DNA from: an uncultured Veillonella sp.
GTDB taxonomy: Bacteria > Bacillota > Negativicutes > Veillonellales > Veillonellaceae
Assembly (NCBI RefSeq): GCF_937981445.1
Contig: NZ_CALJON010000019.1
Location: 1-17,859, forward strand
Reading direction: 5' to 3'
Length of the DNA: 17,859 nt
In this document: positions 7,609 through 14,696 of the stretch, in pieces
How the letters are laid out: each line of letters starts with the position of its first letter
How positions within the stretch are numbered: position 1 is the first letter of the stretch
The notes under the pieces: generated by a model
The model's input: the letters and a program-made list of their open reading frames with translations, nothing else
Databases searched by the model: none
Told to the model about the DNA's origin: nothing
Made by a program: the position numbers and the translations under genes

Positions 7609-8307
7609 TTAGCCTTGATAGAGCTGAAATAATCCAAAGAAGTATAAAGCCTCTAATACCATAACAACGCCCATAATGCGTTTAAACCAAAGCACGCGCA
7701 GGCGATAATTAGGTTGTATTACTACACGGCCCAGTCTCTCTAAGCGACCAGTGAGCCAAAATACAGGAATCAAATATCCTATAATAAAGGAAATAATCAT
7801 TATAGAAGCGAGTTTCCAACCCGCCACGGCGATGGTGGCTACAATCCAAATATAAATGGGTAGCCGGTCATAGCGCCAACTAAGACCGCTCTTTATGCCT
7901 CGCCACACAATGGCCAGCGTACGCTGCCACACCTTAGCTTTACGCTCAATGCGGCGATCTTCACGGGCAGAAAAAGGCACCGGATGGATAAAAGCGACCC
8001 ACTCAAAAGACTGTAAGGCCATAACTAAGAGCAACAAGCTCCATAAAATATAGGACCACCGTCCAATTGTATAAGGACCTAATATCCAAGACCCTACAAT
8101 ACCAACGCCAATAACCGATGCCACCATACCGATGGCATAATAGATCCGCTTGTACACATGTCCTACAAGGCGCGGCAAAATGGTGGCCACTGTTTCTGGC
8201 ACCAAGGACGTGCCTATACCGGTAAGAAACATGAGGCCCACCAAAATCATTTGCGCTAAATGGGTGCGAAGCACCTCCGATAGGTACAAAGTATATTCAA
8301 TTAACAT
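7609..8307 (-). CDS. Six-TM membrane protein of unknown function
   Basis: A 232-aa protein with about six hydrophobic segments (roughly residues 18-40, 55-76, 84-107, 149-163, 166-187 and 209-228) and a basic cytoplasmic-looking loop (114-147, rich in Arg and Lys). I do not recognise the family with confidence. The first hairpin (GTSLVPETVATILPRLVG) loosely recalls the DsbD/CcdA transmembrane fold, with prolines in the same places but none of its redox cysteines, so thiol-disulfide transfer is unlikely. It starts nine bases after the aminopeptidase stop, and its RBS (AGGAAG, four bases before the ATG) follows that stop directly, so the two are almost certainly cotranscribed. No terminator is obvious between its stop and pyc, so read-through toward pyc is possible. 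Confidence 0.75.
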   Translation of the reverse strand: MLIEYTLYLSEVLRTHLAQMILVGLMFLTGIGTSLVPETVATILPRLVGHVYKRIYYAIGMVASVIGVGIVGSWILGPYTIGRWSYILWSLLLLVMALQSFEWVAFIHPVPFSAREDRRIERKAKVWQRTLAIVWRGIKSGLSWRYDRLPIYIWIVATIAVAGWKLASIMIISFIIGYLIPVFWLTGRLERLGRVVIQPNYRLRVLWFKRIMGVVMVLEALYFFGLFQLYQG

Positions 8308-8316
8308 AAAAACTTC

Positions 8317-9609
8317 CTATCCTAAAAACTCACGCATGAGATTTTCTAGCGCCTCTTGGTCAAAGGTCCCCATAGTCTCACGAGCTGAGTGCATAGCTAA
8401 CAAAGGAACACCTACGTCCATAGTGCGCATAGGTAAAATGGATGAAGAAATGGAACCTACTGTTGAGCCCCCTGGAATATCCGAGCGATTCACATACACT
8501 TGATATGGAATATTAGCATTCTCACAAAGCGATGACACCACACCAATGGCTTTCGCATCGCCCGCATAGGATTGGCTCGCTGCAATCTTAAGCACAACGC
8601 CCTTATTTAGTACTGGGAAATTAGTAATGTCATTTTTCTCAGGATAATTCGGATGGTATGCATGGGCCACATCAGATGATATCATGAAACCTCGCGCCAT
8701 GTCGGCATACATGTGCTCTTTAGTAAAGCCTTGACTCATATAAATACGCTCCACAATTTGTGGTAATATCGTAGAGGCACCGCCTTGTTTTGTGCGGCTC
8801 CCCACTTCTTCATTATCAAATAAAGCAATCAAACGTAAGCCATCTACATTAGCCTGTTTAGCTGCTTTAATACCTTCAAGGCAAGCCATGCACGATGTTA
8901 AATTATCTAAACGTGGGGAACTAACAAACTCATCATTTCGCCCTAATGTAGTGCCCCCGTCTACAGGATATAAGGTTAATTCATAAGAAATGATATCCTC
9001 TGGATTGCAATTCACTTCTTCACTTAAAAAGGCTAGCCATTCGTCTTCAAGAGACATATTTTCATCAGGCAACTGCCCCATCATCATGAAGATAGGCAAC
9101 ATATGATTTTGTTTATTTAACGCTACGCCTTCATTAATTTGACGATTCATATGAATAGCCAAATTAGGAATGGTAAGCAAAGGTCTTTGTATATCAACAT
9201 AATGCATCTTAGGTTCATACGCATTATCTTGTTTACATACAACTACCCCCGCCAGCGATAAAGGGCGATCTAGCCAAGTATTTAAAATTAAGCCACCATA
9301 AGATTCTACATTAAGACGTCCATAGCCTTTGCGTTCCAATAAAGGATTCGGCTTTACCCGTAAGGCAGGAAAATCAGTGTGTGCTGACCCGACATGAAAG
9401 GACTGTCTCATATCATGTCCAATGTGAAAGGCCACTAATGTAGAGTCATAGACTTTTACAAAATAATCCCCAGGAACTAAATTCCATTCCTCCCCAAGAG
9501 AAATTTCTTCAAATCCTGCGTCTTCTAACATCTGTGCTGATGCCAGTACAGTATGGTAAGGCGAAGTGCTTCTATCAATGTACTCTAATAAATTTGCAAC
9601 TGTATTCAT
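8317..9609 (-). CDS. apeB: M18-family aminopeptidase (aspartyl aminopeptidase type)
   Basis: A cytosolic di-zinc exopeptidase that removes N-terminal residues, often acidic ones in this family, from peptides. Metal and catalytic residues of the family are visible: His77 in SAHTDFPALRVKP, Asp235 in SPRLDNLTS, Glu267/Glu268 in DNEEVGS, Asp313 in SSDVAHA and His407 in AMHSARE. The 430-aa length is normal and the fold runs end to end without gaps. The start MNTVANLLEYI has GAGGTGA five to six bases upstream. It is the first gene of a two-gene unit with the six-TM protein downstream. It probably serves peptide turnover in an organism that ferments organic acids and amino acids (inference). The exact substrate preference cannot be read from the sequence. 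Confidence 0.93.
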   Translation of the reverse strand: MNTVANLLEYIDRSTSPYHTVLASAQMLEDAGFEEISLGEEWNLVPGDYFVKVYDSTLVAFHIGHDMRQSFHVGSAHTDFPALRVKPNPLLERKGYGRLNVESYGGLILNTWLDRPLSLAGVVVCKQDNAYEPKMHYVDIQRPLLTIPNLAIHMNRQINEGVALNKQNHMLPIFMMMGQLPDENMSLEDEWLAFLSEEVNCNPEDIISYELTLYPVDGGTTLGRNDEFVSSPRLDNLTSCMACLEGIKAAKQANVDGLRLIALFDNEEVGSRTKQGGASTILPQIVERIYMSQGFTKEHMYADMARGFMISSDVAHAYHPNYPEKNDITNFPVLNKGVVLKIAASQSYAGDAKAIGVVSSLCENANIPYQVYVNRSDIPGGSTVGSISSSILPMRTMDVGVPLLAMHSARETMGTFDQEALENLMREFLG

Positions 9610-9642
9610 AATTCACCTCTTGAATTTGACAATGTACAGTTA

Positions 9643-9651
9643 ATTATACCA
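9643..9651 (-). promoter_or_regulatory. Extended -10 promoter for apeB
   Basis: The minus strand reads TGGTATAAT, an extended -10 (TG-N-TATAAT), about 35 bp before the apeB start. The -35 region is only a T-rich stretch that coincides with the U-tract of the transporter terminator. No consensus -35 is seen, which is acceptable for extended -10 promoters. Confidence 0.5.
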
Positions 9652-9670
9652 TATCTATAGGCAAAACAAA

Positions 9671-9699
9671 AAAGCGAGGACCTTTTAAATCCTCGCTTT
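9671..9699 (-). terminator. Rho-independent terminator of the transporter gene
   Basis: A perfect 10-bp stem AAAGCGAGGA/TCCTCGCTTT around a nine-base loop, followed on the minus strand by TTTTTTG. It lies about 30 bp past the transporter stop and just upstream of the apeB promoter, separating the two units. The A-rich left side makes weak two-way action possible. Confidence 0.9.
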
Positions 9700-9730
9700 A
9701 AAGAGATATCATAAACCTCAAAAACCTAAA

Positions 9731-11132
9731 TTACCAAAGACCTAAAATTTTCCACCATACAGTGCCAAGGCCTAACCAGATAATAATGTTAATGACTGAT
9801 GCAATAAAGCCCAAACGCCACCAAGTATTTTGCGTCATGTAACCAGCATTGAAGCAAATTGGTGAAGGACCTGCTGCATAGTGAGTTAAGCTCATGCACA
9901 AGTTGGAGAAGAATGCAAATGCAAGCATAGCGAGCATTGGAGGTGTCCCTACACCAATCGCAACGGTCACGAACGCTACGTACATAGCGGTAATATGTAC
10001 AGTTAAGCTTGCAAAAATATAATGTGAGTACATGTAGATTAGGATTAAAATTACAAATGCTGCAATCCAGTTGATACCAGATACTTCAGCCCCTACAATT
10101 GTGGCAAACCATTTAATAAAACCTGTTTTATTAAGTTGGCCAGCTAGGGCAATCATAGTACCCATCCAAACTAATGTATCCCAGCCACCTTTTTCTTCTG
10201 TTACATCAGACCAAACAAGAACTTTAGTAACAAGTAAAATGCCAACACCAAGTAACGCAACGGTTGTAGCATTAAGACCTGTAAATTGACCGGTAGCCCA
10301 AAGAATTAAGGATAAAATAAATACGCCAAGCATTACTTTTTCTGCAAAGCTCATGGCCCCTAAGTTTTTGAGCTCTTCCGCAATGTGAGCCTGTACGTCT
10401 CTTGTATCCTTAAGTTCTGGAGGGAAAATTTTGTAAAGCACAAATGGCATAACAGCCAAGGCAATAACACCTGGCACGATAGACGCAATAGCCCAGCCGC
10501 CCCAAGTAATATTAATACCAAAGGATTCTGCTGCTAATGAGGCAATTAATGTATTCCCTGCCATGGATGTCAAAAACATAGCAGACGTAATTACATTGCC
10601 TTGATAAATGGATTGAATAAGGAAGGCCCCAATTTTGCGAGCTGTATCACCTGGTTCAGAACCAAAGGCAGATGCTAGAGAACGTGTAATTGGGAAAATG
10701 ACCCCCCCCCGCACGAGCTGTATTGGAAGGCGTAGCAGGAGATAAAATAAAATCACTGATAACAAGTGCATAAGATAATTTTAAAGAATTACTCCCTACG
10801 GCTTTAATTAAAGTATATGCAATACGGCGTCCTAAACCAGTTTTAATAAATCCACGAGAAAATAAGAACGCTGCTACGATTAACCAAATAGACGTATTGG
10901 CAAAGCCTGCAAGACCTTCACCAATTTTTAAGGTATTAGTCACTGCAGCAACAACAATACTTAAAATAGAAACGGCACCAATTGGTAATGGCTGTAAAAT
11001 AAATCCTAAAATAGTGCCTGCGAAAATTGCGAATAAGTGCCACGCTTGAGGTTTCAATCCCTCTGGTACTGGCACAAACCAAATGATTACTCCCACTAAA
11101 ATAGGAATAATCCATGACATATATTTCTTCAT
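9731..11132 (-). pseudogene. DASS/CitT-type dicarboxylate transporter, split by a poly-G frameshift
   Basis: This is a member of the divalent anion:Na+ symporter/CitT exchanger family, which moves C4-dicarboxylates, citrate or 2-oxoglutarate across the inner membrane. The N-terminal part (from MKKYMSW, 11132) has about four TM segments and ends in the family motif SPATPSNTARAGG. The C-terminal part carries on as VIFPITRSLASAFGSEPGDTARK and reaches the second conserved motif SLTHYAAGPSPICF. The two are in different frames, meeting at nine G (minus strand) at 10702-10710. With eight G the codons read GCG GGG GGG GTC and give ARAGGVIFPI, one continuous 466-aa protein of normal length. So this copy is off by one base. 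It may be phase-variable, decayed or mis-sequenced. The RBS is AAGGGTGGG upstream of MKKYM. C4-acid exchange would match the pyc-based pathway (inference). Confidence 0.9.
10702..10710 (-). repeat. Nine-G homopolymer tract inside the transporter gene
   Basis: Nine consecutive C on the + strand (G on the coding strand), located in the codons for ARAGG of the conserved DASS motif. Eight would restore the frame. GCG GGG GGG is unlike the A/T-ending Ala and Gly codons used elsewhere in this gene. Tracts of this kind slip during replication. Confidence 0.95.
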
Positions 11133-11195
11133 ATCATGCCCACCCTTTTTAAACAACTTTGTCTACTTTTTATGATATCTCTTACTTATAAAAAC

Positions 11196-11241
11196 AAAAA
11201 ACTGCCTATCTTTTTTAACCTAATAAGATAAGCAGTTTTTT
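11196..11241. terminator. Terminator downstream of mrp
   Basis: Two 16-base arms (11196-11211 and 11226-11241, AAAAAACTGCCTATCT and its complement with one G-U pair) around a 14-base loop, with T-runs at both feet. It lies 85 bp past the mrp stop and before the transporter start. It should end the mrp transcript, and the symmetric A/T feet would allow action in either direction. Confidence 0.85.
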
Positions 11242-11325
11242 GAATTCACCCTAATCATGAATCCCCTAGTATATTGCCCTGACTCATACGTTCAAAGCAG
11301 CCTACTTTACTATCGTAGGTTCATA

Positions 11326-12153
11326 CTATTGTGGTAGCTCAACTTGTTCTAGGTTCGTCTTTTCGATTTGTTCTAATTTACCAGCGTCACAAAGTTCTGC
11401 AACTTTAGGATCAATTGGAAGACGGCCTAAAAGCAATAAACCATATTTTTGTAATACTTCATCAATATGGCTATCACCAAAGATTTTATAATCCTTACCA
11501 TTGTCTGGGCAATGGAAATAGGAGAAGTTTTCTACTGCCCCAATAATTGGCACTTGCATTAATTCAGCCATTTTTACAGCTTTTTCAACAATCATAGATA
11601 CCAAATCTTGAGGTGAAGTAACAACTACGATGCCATCAAGTGGAAGAGATTGGAATACAGTTAAGGCTACATCTCCTGTTCCTGGAGGCATATCTACAAA
11701 AAGATAGTCAATATCTTTCCAAATAACATCTGTATAAAATTGTTTTACTACATTACCTACAATCGGACCACGCCATAATACTGGGTCGGACTCATTTTCA
11801 AGCAATAGATTAACAGACATTACATCAACGCCGCCTTCAGACGTAATAGGATGCATACCTAATTCATCAGCCACAGCCTTGCCTTTTATGCCAAATACTT
11901 TTGGAATAGAAGGGCCTGTAATATCGCCATCTAAAATACCCACTTTAAAACCACGACGTGCCATAGTAATAGCAAGTAAACTTGTAACGAGGGATTTACC
12001 AACCCCGCCTTTACCACTCACTACGCCAATAACGTGTTTTACACTACTGAATTCATTTAATTGCGCCATTAAATCTTGAGGCGCTTGTTGTGCACTACCG
12101 CAAGAAGACTTGGATGCACAGCCACTGCAGCCACCTGAACTGCCACAACTCAT
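11326..12153 (-). CDS. mrp: Mrp/ApbC (NBP35-like) iron-sulfur carrier P-loop ATPase
   Basis: A 275-aa cytosolic ParA/MinD-type ATPase that binds and delivers Fe-S clusters to apoproteins. Seen: a deviant Walker A, GKGGVGKS (47-54), switch I DGDITGPSIPKVFG (75-88), and Walker B VDMPPGTGD. The N-terminus has four cysteines in 18 residues (MSCGSSGGCSGCASKSSCGS: C3, C9, C12, C18), as in NBP35-like carriers. The C-terminal cluster site, usually C-x-x-C, reads HCPDNGK, with Asn at the second position. I chose the start MSCGSS because AGGTG lies five bases before it; the longer frame adds only MKVGVI in front of the RBS. It stands alone between its own promoter and terminator. Its targets may include the Fe-S enzymes of anaerobic metabolism (inference). 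Confidence 0.93.
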   Translation of the reverse strand: MSCGSSGGCSGCASKSSCGSAQQAPQDLMAQLNEFSSVKHVIGVVSGKGGVGKSLVTSLLAITMARRGFKVGILDGDITGPSIPKVFGIKGKAVADELGMHPITSEGGVDVMSVNLLLENESDPVLWRGPIVGNVVKQFYTDVIWKDIDYLFVDMPPGTGDVALTVFQSLPLDGIVVVTSPQDLVSMIVEKAVKMAELMQVPIIGAVENFSYFHCPDNGKDYKIFGDSHIDEVLQKYGLLLLGRLPIDPKVAELCDAGKLEQIEKTNLEQVELPQ

Positions 12154-12169
12154 AATTACACCTACTTTC

Positions 12170-12246
12170 AAATAGTTTCATCATATAAGAACTATTTAGA
12201 TATATCAATTAAACTGACATGATTCTAACTATACTGTTAGCATGTC
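12170..12246 (-). promoter_or_regulatory. Two hairpins in the mrp leader
   Basis: GACATG...CATGTC with inner CTAAC-N6-GTTAG (12216-12246) forms an 11-bp interrupted stem at the expected 5' end of the mRNA. AAATAGTT-N12-AACTATTT (12170-12197) is a perfect eight-base inverted repeat just before the RBS. They could stabilise the message or act as operator and start-site control; nothing more can be said. Confidence 0.45.
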
Positions 12247-12253
12247 TAGGGTA

Positions 12254-12282
12254 AGTGTATCATAATCAGTTCTTAAGTTCAA
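12254..12282 (-). promoter_or_regulatory. Promoter of mrp
   Basis: On the minus strand TTGAAC (12277-12282), a 17-bp spacer and TACACT (12254-12259), with TG one base before the -10 (TGATACACT), an extended -10 pattern. The leader is about 95 nt. Confidence 0.6.
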
Positions 12283-12284
12283 CG

Positions 12285-12328
12285 AAAAGCCCCGGTCATG
12301 CAAAACGTGCATAAACTCTGGGCTTTTT
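12285..12328. terminator. Hairpin terminator downstream of the aminotransferase
   Basis: AAAAGCCC (12285-12292) pairs with GGGCTTTT (12320-12327), with a nested ATGC...GCAT stem. Both feet carry the A/T runs needed for termination. It lies about 200 bp past the aminotransferase stop and directly upstream of the mrp promoter; the 31-bp repeat array fills the space between. Confidence 0.7.
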
Positions 12329-12381
12329 CTATTCCTTTTAACTATTAGTTTAATTTTATTAATTAATTATATTAGCAGTGC

Positions 12382-12508
12382 TTATTATGTAATCATAGAG
12401 GTACGTGTAACTGCCTGTTATGTAATTGTAGACCCAAGAAATTAGTTTATTATGTAGTCCTTGACTCAAGTAAGGGCTTATTACATAATCATGGACTTGA
12501 GTACTATC
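12382..12508. repeat. Four degenerate tandem repeats of about 31 bp
   Basis: Units start at 12382, 12416, 12447 and 12478 with TTATTATGTAATCAT, TGTTATGTAATTGT, TTATTATGTAGTCC and TTATTACATAATCAT (34, 31, 31 and 31 bp). Because the last unit carries TACATAAT, units 3 and 4 can also pair (ATTATGTA/TACATAAT and AGTCC/GGACT). The array fills the 358-bp gap between the aminotransferase stop and mrp, together with the terminator and mrp control region. Confidence 0.65.
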
Positions 12509-12530
12509 TTAGTTCCATATCAAAATCCTT

Positions 12531-13733
12531 CTACTTAATACATTCTTTAGATAATTGACCAACTATTTTCATACCTGTTTCAATTTGTTCTTTTGAAGGG
12601 AATGTAAAGCTCAATCTAAAGTCTTGGCATGTTGTTCGGCCATCTGTAGCAAAGGCAGCTCCTTTAACGATGCCCACTTTATGGTCCATGCAGAGCTCAA
12701 AAAAGGAATCACAGTCTACCTGCTCTGGCATAGTCATCCAAATAAACATGCCTCCTGTGGGCTCAATAAATTTAACTTCAGAACTACCATGCGTTCTAAA
12801 AGTTTGCATCATTAAATCAGCTTTCTCTTTATAAATACGAGATACTTGCTGAATCTGTGCGTCATAATCGATATGGTCTAGCAAATGGGATACTACGCGC
12901 TGCGTAACCAAAGGCATTTGCCCATCAGAACTATTTTTTATGCGCTGAATCGCTTCAATTACTTCTTGCGGACCATATAAATAGCCGACGCGAAGACCTG
13001 CTGATAAAGTTTTTGAATAGGATCCCGCGTAAATTACGCGATTATCTTCGTCAAAGGATTTAAAGGTCGGCACGATTTCATCAGTAAAGCAAATTTCACC
13101 ATATGGGTCATCTTCATAAATGAATAAACCATATTCCGCCGCAACGGCATAAATTTCCTTACGCCGTGAAAGTGGCATTGTTACGCCTGTAGGATTTTGA
13201 AAATTAGGAATTAAATAAATATAGCGCCCTTTACCGCCACCGCGTTTAATAGCGCGGCGCAATGCATCTGGATCCATCCCCGCTTCATCGCCTTCTACAG
13301 CTACAGGAATGGCGCCCATATTTTTAACTGCCCCAATAGCACTCGTAAAAGTATAGGTATCCATATACACTTCATCCCCAGGATTGCAAATCGTTCGTGG
13401 CACTAAACCTAAATCTTGTCCCGCGCCAATAGAAAGCAATAGCTGTTGCCCTTCTTTTGGCATGTGACGCACTGTTACCAACCGCTCCACAGTTTGCTCC
13501 CGTAAACGGTCATCCCCCATCATAGGACCATATTGTAAAATCTCAATAGGATTGGTATGTACAACCTCATCAAAGGCCTTCTGAATAGCCTCCACAGGAA
13601 TAGCTTCTGACGCTGGATTACCAATGCCAAAGCTAATAAAGCCAGGAATCTTAGCGCCACGCTCAAAAACTTCACGGATAAAATTAGGTCCTTTTAATTG
13701 TGCCTTTTCTGGTAATGTGTACTCAAACTTCAT
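12531..13733 (-). CDS. PLP-dependent class I/II aminotransferase (2-aminoadipate/LysN-like)
   Basis: A 400-aa fold-type I aminotransferase of the group related to 2-aminoadipate transaminase and the MocR enzymatic domain, but with no N-terminal DNA-binding domain. Active-site signs: GAGQDLGL (103-110, phosphate-binding region), PNFQNPTG (176-183, with Asn180), YEDDPYGEICF (206-216, with Asp and Tyr contacting PLP), SYSKTLSAGLRVG (238-250) with Lys241 as the Schiff-base lysine, and FRLSFTFP near the C-terminus with the carboxylate-binding Arg. It transfers amino groups between amino acids and 2-oxo acids; branched-chain, aromatic or 2-aminoadipate substrates are all possible. The start MKFEYTL follows GAGAGGAAG. 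It is not clearly in an operon; three palindromes separate it from the VTT-domain gene downstream of its promoter side. Confidence 0.92.
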   Translation of the reverse strand: MKFEYTLPEKAQLKGPNFIREVFERGAKIPGFISFGIGNPASEAIPVEAIQKAFDEVVHTNPIEILQYGPMMGDDRLREQTVERLVTVRHMPKEGQQLLLSIGAGQDLGLVPRTICNPGDEVYMDTYTFTSAIGAVKNMGAIPVAVEGDEAGMDPDALRRAIKRGGGKGRYIYLIPNFQNPTGVTMPLSRRKEIYAVAAEYGLFIYEDDPYGEICFTDEIVPTFKSFDEDNRVIYAGSYSKTLSAGLRVGYLYGPQEVIEAIQRIKNSSDGQMPLVTQRVVSHLLDHIDYDAQIQQVSRIYKEKADLMMQTFRTHGSSEVKFIEPTGGMFIWMTMPEQVDCDSFFELCMDHKVGIVKGAAFATDGRTTCQDFRLSFTFPSKEQIETGMKIVGQLSKECIK

Positions 13734-13769
13734 AAATCTCTTCCTCTCTTTGCTACTACACTACTATAC

Positions 13770-13819
13770 TACAATGTATTGTAAATATTAGATTAACATC
13801 TAAAAACTTACATGTAAGT
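13770..13819. promoter_or_regulatory. Three adjacent palindromes upstream of the aminotransferase
   Basis: Within 50 bp: TACAATGTATTGTA (13770-13783), TTAGATTAACATCTAA (13788-13803, six-base arms) and ACTTACATGTAAGT (13806-13819, a perfect 14-bp palindrome that abuts the VTT-gene stop codon). They lie where the aminotransferase promoter should be; the minus strand has a TACAAT that could serve as a -10. Operator sites are the likeliest reading, but none matches a site I can name. Confidence 0.5.
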
Positions 13820-14527
13820 CTATTTATGTTCTTCCTTCTGTTCCCGCTTTTTCATATATTGTTTGTAAATATACCAAGCCGCAATATACACGATAGTGGC
13901 TACTACGATAATAATAGTTAATCGATCTAAATGTTCATGAAGCATAACAGCATCATGCCCTACTACCACTTCTAAGGCTGTGGAAGGAAATTTACCAATC
14001 AAATTGGCTATGGCATAGTCACGCAAACTAATACGACTAATGGCGCCAAGAGCTGTAATAATCCCAGATGGAAAATATGGAATCGTACGGGCAAACAGCA
14101 TCACAACAAGGCCATTCTTACTACTAAAATCATCTACTTTAAGTAAAAATTGGCTCTTTTTAATTAACTTTTCAGCCGTATCACGCAATAAATAGCGCAT
14201 AATTAAAAAGCTAATAATAACCCCTACCGTCTCCGCTAGCCACGAAATAATAATCCCTGGAATGAGTCCAAAAATTAATCCATTGGCCGTGGAGAAAAAA
14301 ATAGATGGTAAAAAGCCCGCAATATTTATGATTACATCAAGAACAAAGCTAATTACTATAGCCCAAGGGCCATAACTTTGAAGCACCTCCGCAATATGAT
14401 GCACATCGCCTGTTCCAATCAATTCTACCATTTGTTTATAAAAGCCTGGCACAAAAAATTCTATGCTACCTAGCAATATAATCGCTAAAACGCCTATTAT
14501 TATACGAACTTTAGTCTCTGCTTTCAT
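13820..14527 (-). CDS. VTT-domain (TVP38/TMEM64, DedA-like) membrane protein
   Basis: A 235-aa inner-membrane protein of the VTT (SNARE-associated) superfamily, whose members are linked to lipid scrambling or transport and membrane homeostasis. Seen: an N-terminal TM helix (about 8-28), an amphipathic stretch VHHIAEVLQSYGP, the re-entrant hairpin GFLPSIFFSTANGLIFGLIPG, a second conserved half ARTIPYFPSGIITALGAISRI with the family's R-x-x-P-x-x-P/S-G pattern, and GKFPSTALEVVVG. A C-terminal TM (about 204-221) is followed by a basic tail KKREQKEEHK. The start has AAGGA seven bases upstream. It is preceded by the adhesin terminator, so it probably has its own promoter or relies on read-through. 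The transported lipid is unknown. Confidence 0.9.
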   Translation of the reverse strand: MKAETKVRIIIGVLAIILLGSIEFFVPGFYKQMVELIGTGDVHHIAEVLQSYGPWAIVISFVLDVIINIAGFLPSIFFSTANGLIFGLIPGIIISWLAETVGVIISFLIMRYLLRDTAEKLIKKSQFLLKVDDFSSKNGLVVMLFARTIPYFPSGIITALGAISRISLRDYAIANLIGKFPSTALEVVVGHDAVMLHEHLDRLTIIIVVATIVYIAAWYIYKQYMKKREQKEEHK

Positions 14528-14558
14528 ATGAATGTCCTTAACTCTCCCTAATATATAA

Positions 14559-14598
14559 AAAACCTTCTATAGTACATTATTGTACCATAGAAGGTTTT
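14559..14598 (-). terminator. Terminator of the first autotransporter gene
   Basis: AAAACCTTCTATAGTAC (14559-14575) pairs with GTACCATAGAAGGTTTT (14582-14598) with a single mismatch and a six-base loop. The minus strand continues in a T-run. It lies about 100 bp past the adhesin stop and 30 bp before the VTT gene. Confidence 0.9.
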
Positions 14599-14696
14599 CT
14601 TCTAATAGACATTTATATGAATCTCATAGTTATTTAAAGATCTGTTTACACTTAGTTTATATATTGCCTATACATAATGTCCTATGAGGACCTATA

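Noticed and set aside
7609..8307. CcdA/DsbD thiol-disulfide transporter
   Set aside because: The proline pattern is suggestive but the required membrane cysteines are missing.
12531..13733. MocR/GntR-type regulator
   Set aside because: Only the aminotransferase domain is present; there is no N-terminal winged-helix domain.
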